NCBI RefSeq assembly: GCF_900176475.1
Contig: NZ_FWXX01000003.1
Location: 248,001 to 312,000, forward strand
Direction: 5' to 3'
From: Tropicibacter naphthalenivorans
GTDB taxonomy: Bacteria; Pseudomonadota; Alphaproteobacteria; Rhodobacterales; Rhodobacteraceae
DNA length: 64,000 nt
Of the stretch, positions 28,061 to 39,802 are shown piece by piece. How positions within the stretch are numbered: the stretch's first letter is position 1; each line of letters begins with the position of its first letter. The position numbers were made by a program, and so were the translations under genes. The notes beneath the pieces are model-generated. The model searched no databases and was not told the DNA's origin. It saw nothing but the letters and a program-made list of their open reading frames with translations.

Positions 28061-28470
28061 CGTGCGTGTTAACCTTTTGACCGCCTTAGGGATTCTTTTT
28101 CATCGAATCCCGAGTCAAGGCGTAAGATCGGTTGCCGCGTCCCATCCGAGGTTGGTAATTTCAGCCAGCGAGTCACATCGCAGGGGGGACAGGCTGCCGA
28201 TTCCATCACCGCTTGGCGGAATTAGGAATCGCTCAAGGAAGACCCGTTAGGGTTGATTGAGATTCGGGGGAAACCTCGGCCAGTCCAAGGCAAACACAGG
28301 GTCGTGCCGACCCGCCAACGTGGGGACGATGGGCGGATCGAGCACGACAAGACGGGAGCAATCCCGACTCATGTCCTTTGGGTATGGGGGTGTCTTTTGC
28401 GCTCTGTTGTGTGGGTCGGTGTCGGATTTCGGTCCGGCGGGGACGACTACTACTGAGGATCTGGGGACAA
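28061..28470. other. 410-base dnaA upstream region
   Basis: There is no gene in this stretch. It must hold the dnaA promoter and a long leader. I searched by eye for DnaA boxes (TTATNCACA and one-mismatch forms) and for A/T-rich repeats and saw no cluster, so there is no sign that this is the replication origin. The ATG of dnaA at 28471 follows CTGGGGACAA. Confidence 0.5.
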
Positions 28471-29832
28471 ATGACAAAAGAACAGTGGGGCGCATTGCAA
28501 AAGCAGATTTGCGACACCATCGGGCAGAATAACTACAAAACGTGGATCGAGCCTCTGACCTTCGTGGGGACGGACGACGACGGCGTGGTCACGTTCAAAG
28601 CGCCGACCAATTTCTTTGGCACCTATGTTTCGCAAAACTTTGGCGACATGCTGCTAGCGCAACTGTCCCGGATTGATCCGACTGCGCGCCGCCTGTCGTT
28701 TGACACCCATCGTGGCGCTGCGCCCTCCGCGCCGGCGACCGAACCCTCGCCCAAGCCTGCCGCCGCTGCGGCTGAACCGGCCAAGGATTCGCTCCCCGGT
28801 GCGCCCTTGGACGCGCGCTTTACCTTTGACACTTTTGTCGTCGGCAAACCGAACGAGCTGGCGCACGCCGCCGCCAAACGCGTTGCCGAAGGTGGCCCCG
28901 TCACCTTTAACCCGCTGTTCCTGTATGGTGGCGTTGGCCTTGGTAAGACCCACCTGATGCACGCCATCGCGCACGAGCTGTCGACCAAGAACCCGCATCT
29001 GCGCGTGCTCTATCTGTCTGCCGAACAGTTCATGTATCGCTTTGTCCAGGCGTTGCGCGAACGCAAGATGATGGATTTCAAAGAGATGTTCCGCTCTGTC
29101 GATATCCTGATGGTCGACGACGTGCAGTTCATCGCTGGCAAGGATTCCACGCAAGAGGAATTCTTTCACACTTTCAATGCTTTGGTCGATCAGAACAAGC
29201 AGATCATCATCAGCGCGGACCGCGCCCCGGATGAGATCAAGGATCTGGAAAACCGCATTCGCTCGCGTTTGCAATCGGGTCTGGTGGTGGATCTGCACCC
29301 CACCGACTACGAACTGCGCCTTGGGATTTTGCAAACGAAGGTCGAAATGTACCGCGACATGTATCCCGGCCTGATCCTAGAAGACGGTGTTCTGGAATTC
29401 CTCGCGCATCGCATTTCCACCAACGTCCGCGTGCTCGAAGGCGCGTTGACCCGTCTGTTTGCCTTCGCGAGCCTTGTCGGCAAGCCGATCAACATGGATC
29501 TGGTGCAGGATTCGCTGTCGGACGTGCTGCGCGCGTCGGAGCGCAAGATTTCCATCGACGAGATTCAGCGCCGCGTGGCCGAGCATTACAACATCCGCCT
29601 GTCCGACATGATCGGCCCCAAGCGTGTGCGCACCTTTGCCCGCCCGCGTCAGGTCGCGATGTACCTGTGCAAGCAGCTGACCAGCCGGTCGTTGCCCGAG
29701 ATTGGCCGCCGTTTCGGCGGGCGTGACCACACCACCGTCATGCACGGCGTGCGCCGCATCGAAGAGTTGCGCGTAGCCGATGGCCAGATCGAGGAAGACG
29801 TGGAAATGCTGCGCCGGGCGCTGGAAGCCTGA
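28471..29832 (+). CDS. dnaA: Chromosomal replication initiator DnaA
   Basis: 453 residues from the ATG at 28471 (MTKEQWGALQKQI). Domain I is about residues 1-75. A short Pro/Ala linker (about 85-108) follows, then the AAA+ domain with Walker A GGVGLGKTH near residue 153 and Walker B LMVDDVQF. The C-terminal DNA-binding domain holds the DnaA signature RRFGGRDHTTVMHGVRRIEE. It opens the origin for replication. It is followed by a hairpin and then dnaN. Confidence 0.98.
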   Translation: MTKEQWGALQKQICDTIGQNNYKTWIEPLTFVGTDDDGVVTFKAPTNFFGTYVSQNFGDMLLAQLSRIDPTARRLSFDTHRGAAPSAPATEPSPKPAAAAAEPAKDSLPGAPLDARFTFDTFVVGKPNELAHAAAKRVAEGGPVTFNPLFLYGGVGLGKTHLMHAIAHELSTKNPHLRVLYLSAEQFMYRFVQALRERKMMDFKEMFRSVDILMVDDVQFIAGKDSTQEEFFHTFNALVDQNKQIIISADRAPDEIKDLENRIRSRLQSGLVVDLHPTDYELRLGILQTKVEMYRDMYPGLILEDGVLEFLAHRISTNVRVLEGALTRLFAFASLVGKPINMDLVQDSLSDVLRASERKISIDEIQRRVAEHYNIRLSDMIGPKRVRTFARPRQVAMYLCKQLTSRSLPEIGRRFGGRDHTTVMHGVRRIEELRVADGQIEEDVEMLRRALEA

Positions 29833-29856
29833 GACCCGGTCACAACACTTGAGCAA

Positions 29857-29880
29857 CGGCGTCCTTTGGGGCGCCGCTTT
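29857..29880 (+). terminator. Terminator hairpin after dnaA
   Basis: An 8-base-pair stem (CGGCGTCC/GGGCGCCG-type pairing with one G-U) with a 4-base loop is followed by CTTTGCC, 24 bases after the dnaA stop. It separates dnaA from dnaN, suggesting that dnaN has its own promoter in the remaining 100 bases. Confidence 0.6.
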
Positions 29881-29985
29881 GCCTTGACGGGGGCTTAAAT
29901 CCACGGGACAAACGGCGAAAACCCGCTTGGAGACGGCGCAGACCCGCGCTAGGGTGCGTGTCCCGGCTAGGATAAGGGTAGGGCG

Positions 29986-31104
29986 ATGAAGATCAGCATT
30001 GAACGGGCGACGCTGTTGCGCGCCGTAGCACAGGCGCAATCGGTCGTGGAGCGTCGGAACACGATTCCGATCCTTGCCAACGTGCTGATCGAAGCCGAAG
30101 GCGACACGGTGACCTTCCGCGCCACGGATTTGGACATCGAGGTTTTGGACAAAGCGCCTGCGGTTGTCGAAAAGCCCGGCGGCACCACGGTTTCTGCAGT
30201 CACTTTGCACGAAATCGTGCGGAAATTGCCCGACGGATCACTTGTGACCCTGTCCGAAGAGCCCGGCGCGGGCCGCCTGACGGTGGCTGCGGGCCGTTCG
30301 AACTTTAACCTCGCAACGCTGCCGCGCGAAGACTTCCCGGTTATGGCCTCGTCCGAGTACAGCTCGAACTTTTCGGCCAAGGCGGACGTGTTGCGCCGGT
30401 TGTTCGATAAGTCGAAATTCGCGATTTCCACCGAGGAAACAAGGTATTACCTGAACGGCGTTTACATGCACGTCGCGGATGCCGATGGCGGGCAAGTGCT
30501 GCGCTGCGTGGCGACTGATGGTCACCGCTTGGCGCGGATCGACGCCGATTTGCCGTCCGGCGCGTCGGACATGCCGGGGGTGATCGTGCCGCGCAAGACC
30601 GTGGGTGAGCTGCGCAAGCTGCTGGACGACGATGATATGGAAATCGCCGTGTCCGTGTCGGAAACCAAGGTGCGCTTTGCCACGCCGGACATCACGCTGA
30701 CGTCCAAGGTGATCGACGGGACCTTCCCAGATTACACCCGCGTGATCCCGCAGGGCAACACCCGCAAGCTGGAAGTGGACGCGTCGGAGTTTGCCAAGGC
30801 CGTGGACCGCGTGGCGACCGTGTCGTCCGAGCGCTCTCGTGCGGTCAAGTTGCAGCTGGATGAGGACCGTCTGGTGCTGTCCGTGAATGCGCCCGACAGC
30901 GGTGCCGCTGAGGAAGAGTTGGCCGTTGCCTATGGTGACGAACGGCTGGAGATTGGATTTAACGCCAAGTACTTGCTGGAAATCGCCTCGCAGGTGGATC
31001 GCGAGAACGCTGTGTTTATGTTCAACTCCAGCGGCGATCCGACCTTGATGCGTGAAGGCAATGATACCAGCGCCGTTTACGTCGTCATGCCGATGCGCGT
31101 GTGA
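29986..31104 (+). CDS. dnaN: DNA polymerase III sliding clamp, beta subunit DnaN
   Basis: 372 residues in three repeated clamp domains. The N-terminus MKISIERATLLRAVAQAQSV VERRNTIPIL-type opening, the middle TDGHRLARID and the C-terminal MPMRV ending are all standard for the beta clamp. The dimer encircles DNA and tethers polymerase III. The gene stands between dnaA and recF, its universal position. Confidence 0.98.
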   Translation: MKISIERATLLRAVAQAQSVVERRNTIPILANVLIEAEGDTVTFRATDLDIEVLDKAPAVVEKPGGTTVSAVTLHEIVRKLPDGSLVTLSEEPGAGRLTVAAGRSNFNLATLPREDFPVMASSEYSSNFSAKADVLRRLFDKSKFAISTEETRYYLNGVYMHVADADGGQVLRCVATDGHRLARIDADLPSGASDMPGVIVPRKTVGELRKLLDDDDMEIAVSVSETKVRFATPDITLTSKVIDGTFPDYTRVIPQGNTRKLEVDASEFAKAVDRVATVSSERSRAVKLQLDEDRLVLSVNAPDSGAAEEELAVAYGDERLEIGFNAKYLLEIASQVDRENAVFMFNSSGDPTLMREGNDTSAVYVVMPMRV

Positions 31105-31157
31105 CGCGGTTCGGACTGGATATTTATAAAGAGAAGAAGCGTTAAGGGTCGGGTGAG

Positions 31158-32243
31158 ATGTATCTGTCGCGCCTGACCTTGTCGCATTTTCGTTCTCACC
31201 TTCATGCGGAGGTGGATGTCGATGCGCGTCCCGTGGCGATTTACGGGCCCAATGGCGCGGGCAAGACCAACCTGATCGAGGCGGTGTCTTTGTTTTCGCC
31301 GGGGCGGGGGCTGCGGCGGGCCTCTGCACAGGAAATGGCACGGCGGCCAGAGAGCCTTGGGTGGAAGATCACCGGGGTTTTGCATGGCGGTGGGCAGCCG
31401 CATGAGATTGCCTTTACGTCTGAGCAGGGCGCGGCGCGGCAGGTGCAGATTGATGGCAAAAACGCCAGCCAGGTGGCTTTGGGGCGTTTGGCGCGGGCGG
31501 TTTGGCTGGTGCCCTCCATGGACCGCCTGTGGATCGAAGGCGCTGAGGGGCGGCGGCGGTTTCTGGACCGTGTGACCCTGTCATTCTACCCCGAACACGC
31601 GCAGGCGGCGTTGGATTACGAAAAGGCGATGCGAGAGCGGAACCGCTTGCTCAAGGAGCAGATCCGCGATGCGCATTGGTATAAGGCCTTGGAATTGCAG
31701 ATGGCGCGGTCCGGAGCGGAGCTGGATGCCAACCGCCGGGCGGCGCTCTCGCGGCTGACCGAAGCGCAGGCCGGGGCCGAGACGGCTTTTCCCATCGCCG
31801 AGTTGGAGATGGTGCAATCCGAAGGGTCAATGCCAGATGGTGAGGCCGATTTGCTGTCTGCGCTGGAGGAAAGCCGATTTCGCGATATCGCGGCGGGTCG
31901 GACCTTGGTGGGGCCACATCGCACGGATTTATACGGCGTGTTCAAAGCCAAGGGCGTGCCCGCGTCGGAGTGTTCCACCGGCGAGCAGAAAGCTTTGTTA
32001 ATCTCATTGATTTTGGCGAATGCACGCGCCTTGGCTGGGGACATTGGCGCGGTGCCCATTTTGCTTTTAGATGAGGTCGCAGCGCATTTGGACGCCGGTC
32101 GCCGGGCAGCTTTGTATGACGAGATTTGCGCGCTTGGGGCGCAGGCTTGGATGACCGGAACGGGGCCGGAATTGTTCGCCGAATTGGGGTCGCGGGCACA
32201 GGGTGTCGAGGTTTCTGAGGCAGGTGAATTGCGCCGTGTTTAG
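31158..32243 (+). CDS. recF: DNA replication and repair protein RecF
   Basis: 361 residues. Walker A is GPNGAGKTNLIEAV near residue 31, the ABC-type signature is CSTGEQKALLISL, and Walker B is ILLLDEVAAHLDAGRR. RecF binds gapped DNA and with RecO and RecR loads RecA. It starts 53 bases after dnaN, probably in the same transcript, and ends 115 bases before gyrB. Confidence 0.97.
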   Translation: MYLSRLTLSHFRSHLHAEVDVDARPVAIYGPNGAGKTNLIEAVSLFSPGRGLRRASAQEMARRPESLGWKITGVLHGGGQPHEIAFTSEQGAARQVQIDGKNASQVALGRLARAVWLVPSMDRLWIEGAEGRRRFLDRVTLSFYPEHAQAALDYEKAMRERNRLLKEQIRDAHWYKALELQMARSGAELDANRRAALSRLTEAQAGAETAFPIAELEMVQSEGSMPDGEADLLSALEESRFRDIAAGRTLVGPHRTDLYGVFKAKGVPASECSTGEQKALLISLILANARALAGDIGAVPILLLDEVAAHLDAGRRAALYDEICALGAQAWMTGTGPELFAELGSRAQGVEVSEAGELRRV

Positions 32244-32265
32244 AGCGCTCTTTCGAGCCGCATAA

Positions 32266-34794
<2,529 letters not shown>

Positions 34795-34797
34795 CGA

Positions 34798-34834
34798 AAA
34801 CGCCCGGGGCATGACCTCGGGCGTTTCTCTTTTT
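34798..34834. terminator. Bidirectional terminator between gyrB and fsa
   Basis: A 12-base-pair stem (AAACGCCCG...CGGGCGTTT extended by GGG/CCT, one G-U) with a 5-base loop is followed on the plus strand by CTCTTTTT. The stop of the fsa gene on the other strand lies at its edge. It ends both converging units. Confidence 0.9.
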
Positions 34835-35486
34835 AAAGGATGCTTTGACCGGTCTCCGCCCAGTCTTTTGCGAATTGTTCCAAGCCCTTGTCAGTCAACA
34901 CGTGGTTTGCCAGCCCTTTGATGACTGCGGCGGGTACGGTCGCCACATCAGCGCCCGCGATGGCCACATCCTTAACGTGGTTCGCGGTCCGGACTGAGGC
35001 CGCAAGGATCTGAGTTTCAAATCCGAAATTATCGTAAATGGTCCGGATGTCTTGGATAAGATCCAGTCCATCAAGGTTAAGATCGTCCAAACGCCCAACG
35101 AACGGCGAGATGTAGGTCGCCCCAGCTTTTGCGGCGAGCAACGCTTGGTTCGCGGAAAAGCACAGCGTCACGTTGGTCTTGATGTTGTTTTGGTTAAAGT
35201 GGCGGCAGGCTTTGAGCCCTTCTAGCGTCAATGGCAGCTTGATCACCACGTTGTCCGCGATTTCCGCCAAATGCTCACCTTCGGCAATCATGCCTGGAAA
35301 ATCCATCGCGGCCACTTCGGCGGAGACGGGTCCATCCACGACCGAGCAAATTTCCGCGATGACTTCTTTGAAGTCTCTGCCCGACTTGGCAATCAGGGTC
35401 GGATTGGTGGTCACCCCGTCTAACAGACCGTAATCATTAAGGTCTTTGATGTCTTCGATCACAGCAGTGTCAGCGAAAAACTTCAT
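34833..35486 (-). CDS. fsa: Transaldolase / fructose-6-phosphate aldolase family protein
   Basis: 217 residues from the ATG at 35486 (AGAAAGGA upstream), the short TalC/FSA form. The Schiff-base lysine is K83 in [12 protein letters not shown], followed by [20 protein letters not shown] and [10 protein letters not shown]. The family cleaves or transfers three-carbon units among sugar phosphates. Placed at the edge of the erythritol genes, a transaldolase activity would use the erythrose 4-phosphate made by them. Whether it is an aldolase or a true transaldolase cannot be told from sequence. It is divergent from the DeoR-type regulator. Confidence 0.85.
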   Translation of the reverse strand: MKFFADTAVIEDIKDLNDYGLLDGVTTNPTLIAKSGRDFKEVIAEICSVVDGPVSAEVAAMDFPGMIAEGEHLAEIADNVVIKLPLTLEGLKACRHFNQNNIKTNVTLCFSANQALLAAKAGATYISPFVGRLDDLNLDGLDLIQDIRTIYDNFGFETQILAASVRTANHVKDVAIAGADVATVPAAVIKGLANHVLTDKGLEQFAKDWAETGQSIL

Positions 35487-35574
35487 TCTTGGTCCTTTCT
35501 GTAAAGTGGTAGCGCAATGTGATGCACCGGAGAAGCTACGGGTCCAATACGCCGATGTTTGATTCGTCACAATA

Positions 35575-35598
35575 TAAATAACAAAATAACATTATTTA
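35575..35598. promoter_or_regulatory. AT-rich inverted repeat, probable operator of the DeoR-type regulator
   Basis: TAAATAA (35575-35581) and TTATTTA (35592-35598) are perfect inverted copies separated by 10 bases, inside a strikingly AT-rich stretch in the divergent fsa-deoR gap. The centre-to-centre distance is about 17 bases, under two helical turns. It is well placed to control both genes. Confidence 0.55.
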
Positions 35599-35643
35599 CG
35601 TGTGTTTTGTGTGATGATATGTTCTGAATCAGAGGAGAACAGA

Positions 35644-36402
35644 GTGAAACGAGACGAACGCCAGCAGGCTATCATGGACCGTTTGGTCGAGAGCGGTGCC
35701 GTTAATTTGGATGACTTGGCGCAGCGATTTTCCGTGTCCAAAATGACCATCCACCGTGATCTCGACGAACTTGAAAGCGACGGACTTTTGCGGAAAATCC
35801 GCGGGGGCGCCACGATCGAAGCCGGTACACGTTTTGAATCCGATTTCCGATTTCGAGAAATGCAGGGCGGGGAAGCCAAGCGCTGCATCGCGCAGGCGGC
35901 CCTTGATTTGGTCGAGCCGGGCATGACGGTCATGATTAACGACGGCTCCACGGCAGCGATCCTTGGCCGGGGATTGCTTGAAAAACGCCCTTTGACGGTC
36001 ATCACGAACAACGCCGCGATCATTGACGCGTTACGGGACGAAACGGGTTTGACCCTCATCGCTTTGGGTGGCGTTTTTTCTCCAAAATTCAATGCCTTCT
36101 TTGGCAAAGTGACCGAAGATGCTCTGGCTGGATTGCGCGCGGATATCGCGTTTATTTCGACGCCCGCCATGGCCGGAACCGAGGTTTTTCACCAAGAGGA
36201 AACCGTCATGCGCAGCAAACGCGCAATGATGAAATCCGGGGCGCAGACCTGTCTCTTGGTCAACCATGCACGCTTTGGCCACACCGCTTTGCACAAGCTG
36301 GCCGACTTAACCGAATTTAACAGTTTGATAACGGATCAAGCGCCTCCTCCCGAGGTGCAGGCTCAATTGCAAGAGATCAAACTGCCCGTCATCTACAGAT
36401 AG
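35644..36402 (+). CDS. DeoR-family transcriptional regulator of the erythritol locus
   Basis: 252 residues from the GTG at 35644, which has GAGGAG six bases upstream; earlier in-frame ATG codons have no site. The N-terminal winged helix shows the DeoR signature VNLDDLAQRFSVSKMTIHRD, and the C-terminal half is the sugar-phosphate-sensing isomerase-like domain (VMINDGSTAAILGRGL). It lies 9 bases before the tpiA paralogue and rpiB, as the DeoR-type gene does in the rhizobial and Brucella erythritol loci. It probably represses this unit, and fsa, until a sugar phosphate accumulates. Confidence 0.88.
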   Translation: MKRDERQQAIMDRLVESGAVNLDDLAQRFSVSKMTIHRDLDELESDGLLRKIRGGATIEAGTRFESDFRFREMQGGEAKRCIAQAALDLVEPGMTVMINDGSTAAILGRGLLEKRPLTVITNNAAIIDALRDETGLTLIALGGVFSPKFNAFFGKVTEDALAGLRADIAFISTPAMAGTEVFHQEETVMRSKRAMMKSGAQTCLLVNHARFGHTALHKLADLTEFNSLITDQAPPPEVQAQLQEIKLPVIYR

Positions 36403-36411
36403 GACCATATC

Positions 36412-37179
36412 ATGACGACGCCGAAATTCTGGATTGGCACCAGTTGGAAAATGAACAAGACCTTGGTCGAGGCGCAGGTTTTCGCCAAAGAGCTGGCCAA
36501 AGCAGATGCGGATCGCGATCCGGCGATTCAACGTTTTGTGATCCCTTCCTTTACCAATGTTCGCGAAGTCAAAGCGCTTTTGGCCGACACTTCGGTCAAA
36601 GTTGGCGCGCAAAACATGCACTGGGCGGATCAAGGCGCTTGGACGGGAGAGGTCTCTCCTTTGATGCTGAACGATTGCAATCTCGACATCGTCGAACTGG
36701 GCCATTCGGAGCGACGGGAACACTTTGGCGAAACCGATGAAACCGTGGGGCTCAAGACCGAAGCCGCCGTGCGGCACGGCCTTATCCCGCTGATTTGCAT
36801 TGGCGAAACGCTGGAAGAGCGAGAGTCTGGCCGCGCCAAAGAGGTGCTGGAAACGCAGGTGCGCGGCGCCTTGGAAAAACTGAGCGAGACTCAAAAGCAA
36901 GCCCCGATCCTGTTGGCCTACGAACCCGTCTGGGCTATTGGCGTCAACGGGATCCCGGCGACCTCTGACTATGCCGACGCGCGTCAGGCCGAGATTATCG
37001 CCGTCGCCGAGGCTGTCACCGGACGCCGCATTCCCTGCCTCTACGGCGGATCGGTTAACCCCGAAAATTGCCAAGAACTTATCCGATGCCCGCATATCGA
37101 CGGGCTGTTTATCGGGCGCAGCGCTTGGAACGTCGAAGGGTATCTCGACATTCTGGCCAAGTGCTCTGCCGTAATTTGA
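36412..37179 (+). CDS. eryH: Triose-phosphate isomerase paralogue, erythritol pathway isomerase (EryH type)
   Basis: 255 residues, a TIM barrel with the catalytic lysine (K13 in GTSWKMNK), histidine ([12 protein letters not shown]) and glutamate (AYEPVWAIG) all present. The usual GNWKMN is GTSWKMN here: Asn before Trp is Ser. In Brucella the second TpiA of the erythritol locus (EryH) isomerises the tetrulose phosphate from EryC. The location between the DeoR-type gene and rpiB makes this role likelier than glycolysis. Eleven bases separate it from rpiB. Confidence 0.85.
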   Translation: MTTPKFWIGTSWKMNKTLVEAQVFAKELAKADADRDPAIQRFVIPSFTNVREVKALLADTSVKVGAQNMHWADQGAWTGEVSPLMLNDCNLDIVELGHSERREHFGETDETVGLKTEAAVRHGLIPLICIGETLEERESGRAKEVLETQVRGALEKLSETQKQAPILLAYEPVWAIGVNGIPATSDYADARQAEIIAVAEAVTGRRIPCLYGGSVNPENCQELIRCPHIDGLFIGRSAWNVEGYLDILAKCSAVI

Positions 37180-37190
37180 AAGGACCACAC

Positions 37191-37649
37191 ATGAAAATTG
37201 CAGTTGCAGGCGACAGCGCGGGCGAAGGTCTGGCCAAGGTCATCGCCGACTATCTTGGTGAAAACGACGCCTACACCGTTAACGAAATCAGCCGTACCGA
37301 CGCGGGGCCGGATGCTTTCTACGCCAATCTCTCTGATCGGGTTGCCAGCGCGGTGATGGACGGCACCTACGACAAGGCGATTTTGATCTGCGGCACCGGC
37401 ATTGGCGTGCAAATCGCTGCCAACAAGGTGCCGGGCATCCGCGCGGCGCAGTGTCACGACACCTATTCGGCGGGCAAGGCGGCGACCTCGAACAACGCGC
37501 AGATCATCACCATGGGCGCGCGCGTCATCGGGGCTGAGCTGGCCAAGGATATCGTGGATGCGTTCCTGACCAGCGCGTTCGACGAAAACGGTCGTTCGGC
37601 TGGAAACGTGCAGGCGATCAACGACGTGGACGCCAAGTACAACAAGTAA
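37191..37649 (+). CDS. rpiB: RpiB-type sugar-phosphate isomerase, erythritol pathway (EryI type)
   Basis: 152 residues from the ATG at 37191. The catalytic cysteine is C67 in [16 protein letters not shown], and [20 protein letters not shown] follows, as in RpiB. The known Brucella member of this locus (EryI) converts D-erythrulose 4-phosphate to D-erythrose 4-phosphate instead of ribose 5-phosphate isomerisation. Context supports that role; sequence alone cannot separate the two. Last gene of the plus-strand unit, closed by a hairpin. Confidence 0.88.
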   Translation: MKIAVAGDSAGEGLAKVIADYLGENDAYTVNEISRTDAGPDAFYANLSDRVASAVMDGTYDKAILICGTGIGVQIAANKVPGIRAAQCHDTYSAGKAATSNNAQIITMGARVIGAELAKDIVDAFLTSAFDENGRSAGNVQAINDVDAKYNK

Positions 37650-37654
37650 TCAGT

Positions 37655-37681
37655 CGGCCCGGAGGATTCGTCTGTCCGGGC
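37655..37681. terminator. Convergent terminator between rpiB and eryD
   Basis: A perfect 8-base-pair stem (GGCCCGGA/TCCGGGCC) with an 11-base loop lies 6 bases after the rpiB stop and abuts the eryD stop on the other strand. There is no long T run. Confidence 0.65.
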
Positions 37682-37682
37682 C

Positions 37683-38627
37683 TTATGCCTCTAGCAGTGC
37701 GCGAGCCGTGACTTCATCGGTGATCAGACCGGACAGCAGACCGGAGCGCAGAACCGATTGAATAGGCTTTACTTTTTCAACGCCGCCCGCCAGCGCAACG
37801 ATCCGATGGTCGGACCAGTCGCCAAAGGATACGGCCAGCGTCCGAGAGGTTAACGGCGTTTCCAGACTGCGCCCGTCGGCATCAAAAAAGTGCCCCAGCA
37901 TCTCGCCAGCCGCACCGGCGCTGCGGATCGCCTCGATCTCGGCGGGCTCGATCATGCCAGAGGTCACCAGCTGCGTATCGGCCTCGACCGTACCGATTCC
38001 GACGATCTTGAGCGGCGCGGTTTCGGCCATCTCGAACACTTCACGCACCCCATTTTGCGATAGCAACACGGCGCGATCCTCGGTCGTGTTGGCGAAAAAC
38101 GGAACGGGCATGACGTAGGCTTGCGCGCCGGTCTTTTCGGCGATCAGGTGCATGACGTCATGCGGGTTGGCCGAGAAATTACGCGTCAGCCCCCCCAGCA
38201 ACGACACAAATCGCAGCCCACTGGTGTTCAGGTGGGGCAATTGCCGGACGGCGGCGGCAAGGGTGCGCCCGTGGCCGATCCCGATGGTGGTTTCCTCGCC
38301 GGATTCCAGCCAGCGCCGCAACCGCGCCGACCCGGCAAGGGCCAATGTGCGGATCGGTAGCCCCTCTTCGCCAAGGTCGGGTGCGACGTCGCAGCTGTCC
38401 AAACCATAGCGTTCGCAGATCGCCTCTTCGAGCGCGATACATTCGACAATATCGCCGTCGATCGTCACTTTGACCGCACCCTCGGCGACCGCTTTGGCGA
38501 TCAAACGGTGCGCTTTGACGGAAGGAACGCCCAGCTTTTTGGCCACTTTTGCCTGGGTCAAGCCGCCCACGTAATGCAGCCAAGCGGCGCGGATCGCAAG
38601 ACTGTGCTCTGCGTCGGCTTTAGACAT
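37683..38627 (-). CDS. eryD: SorC-family transcriptional regulator EryD
   Basis: 314 residues. The N-terminal helix-turn-helix is YVGGLTQAKVAKKLGVPSVK, followed by the SorC/DeoR-C sugar-phosphate-binding domain (TTIGIGHGRTLAAAVRQLPH and VGIGTVEADTQLVTSGMIEP). In Brucella, EryD represses the ery operon and erythritol or a derivative relieves it. Here it is the last gene of the minus-strand run, 43 bases after the iron-ADH gene and therefore downstream of the FMN riboswitch. Confidence 0.88.
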   Translation of the reverse strand: MSKADAEHSLAIRAAWLHYVGGLTQAKVAKKLGVPSVKAHRLIAKAVAEGAVKVTIDGDIVECIALEEAICERYGLDSCDVAPDLGEEGLPIRTLALAGSARLRRWLESGEETTIGIGHGRTLAAAVRQLPHLNTSGLRFVSLLGGLTRNFSANPHDVMHLIAEKTGAQAYVMPVPFFANTTEDRAVLLSQNGVREVFEMAETAPLKIVGIGTVEADTQLVTSGMIEPAEIEAIRSAGAAGEMLGHFFDADGRSLETPLTSRTLAVSFGDWSDHRIVALAGGVEKVKPIQSVLRSGLLSGLITDEVTARALLEA

Positions 38628-38670
38628 CTTCCCTCCCTTGCGAGCTTGAGGCCCGTCTTTTTGACCCGAT

Positions 38671-39801
38671 CTAGCGGGCCGCAGACATTAAATCTACCAT
38701 ATCTTGGGGCGTCAAGGACGCCGGATTCGCCTTCATCGACGAAGAGCTTGCCGCTGCCTTGGCCGCGTCCAAACGGTTTTGTTCCGAAATGCCCTGCGCG
38801 TCCAAGCCCGGCAGTCCCGCATCGCATGCCCACCTGTGCAAGGTTGCAAAGGCGTTCGCCATGTCGCCCCCCAACGCGCCCGCAATCCAGCCGCGGATTT
38901 CGTCAATGCGCTCAAGAGATGCACGATTTTCGACGCGCGACGCGTTCATCGCCAGCCCGTGCGGCAGCAAAGCGCCACAAATCGCGCCGTGGGAGGCGCC
39001 GGACAACCCACCCAGCGGCCCCGCAAGGCCGTGGATCACCCCAAGCCCCGCGTTCGCCAAAGCCAGACCGCCGCACAGGCTAACCCACGCCATTCGATCG
39101 CGTGCTTGCGCGTCTTCGCCGATCATCAATTGGGGCAGCGCGCGCAGGCCCATGGGGATCGCATCGCGGCACAGCGCATCGGTCAGCGGGTTGGCGCGGG
39201 TGCAGATGTAGGGTTCGATGACTTGCGTGATCGCGTCCAGACCCGACGCCAATGTCACGCCATGCGGGCAACGATCGGTCAATGACGGGTCGACAATCGC
39301 CAAATCGGGCAGCATCCGCGCGTCGCGCAGGGATACTTTGCGCCGGTGCGAAGGCACGGAAATCACGGCGTTTTTCGTGACTTCGGCCCCGGTGCCCGCG
39401 GTGGTCGGGATCGCCACAAAGGGCAGGGGGGCGTTGTCCAGAGGCAAGCCCTGACCGACCACTTCGAGGTGGTCCAGCATCGGACGGGTGGCGGGGATCA
39501 ATGCGGCAATCGCCTTGCCCGCGTCGATCGCGGCACCGCCACCGACGGCGACAACGGCCTGAGCGCTAAAGGCGCGGGCCGACGCCACGGCGGTCTCGAT
39601 CATACCCACGTCAGGCTCGTCAGAGATTGTGATCAGGAACACGTCGTTCAGCGCGTCTGTCAGCCAGTCAGCGCGCGCCGGGGTGCGTCCCGTGACCAGG
39701 CAAATCCGGCCAAGGGCGCGTATTTCGGGAATGGCCCGCGCCGCCTCTCCCCGACCAAAACGGATCGTCCCGGCGGTGGAAAAAGCAAACGCGGGCAGCA
39801 T
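38671..39801 (-). CDS. Iron-containing alcohol dehydrogenase family protein
   Basis: 376 residues. The NAD-binding motif GGGAAIDAGKAIAALIPATR and IPTTAGTGAEVTKNAVISVP are typical, with histidine ligands in VIHGLAGPLGG and SGASHGAICGALLPHG. One expected metal-ligand position is changed: where the family has D-x3-H, this protein reads LDAITQVIEPY, with Gln for His, a variant also seen in one subgroup. The substrate is unknown; an alcohol or aldehyde from the polyol pathway is a guess from context. It starts one base after the ribH2 stop. Confidence 0.85.
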   Translation of the reverse strand: MLPAFAFSTAGTIRFGRGEAARAIPEIRALGRICLVTGRTPARADWLTDALNDVFLITISDEPDVGMIETAVASARAFSAQAVVAVGGGAAIDAGKAIAALIPATRPMLDHLEVVGQGLPLDNAPLPFVAIPTTAGTGAEVTKNAVISVPSHRRKVSLRDARMLPDLAIVDPSLTDRCPHGVTLASGLDAITQVIEPYICTRANPLTDALCRDAIPMGLRALPQLMIGEDAQARDRMAWVSLCGGLALANAGLGVIHGLAGPLGGLSGASHGAICGALLPHGLAMNASRVENRASLERIDEIRGWIAGALGGDMANAFATLHRWACDAGLPGLDAQGISEQNRLDAAKAAASSSSMKANPASLTPQDMVDLMSAAR

Positions 39802-39802
39802 C

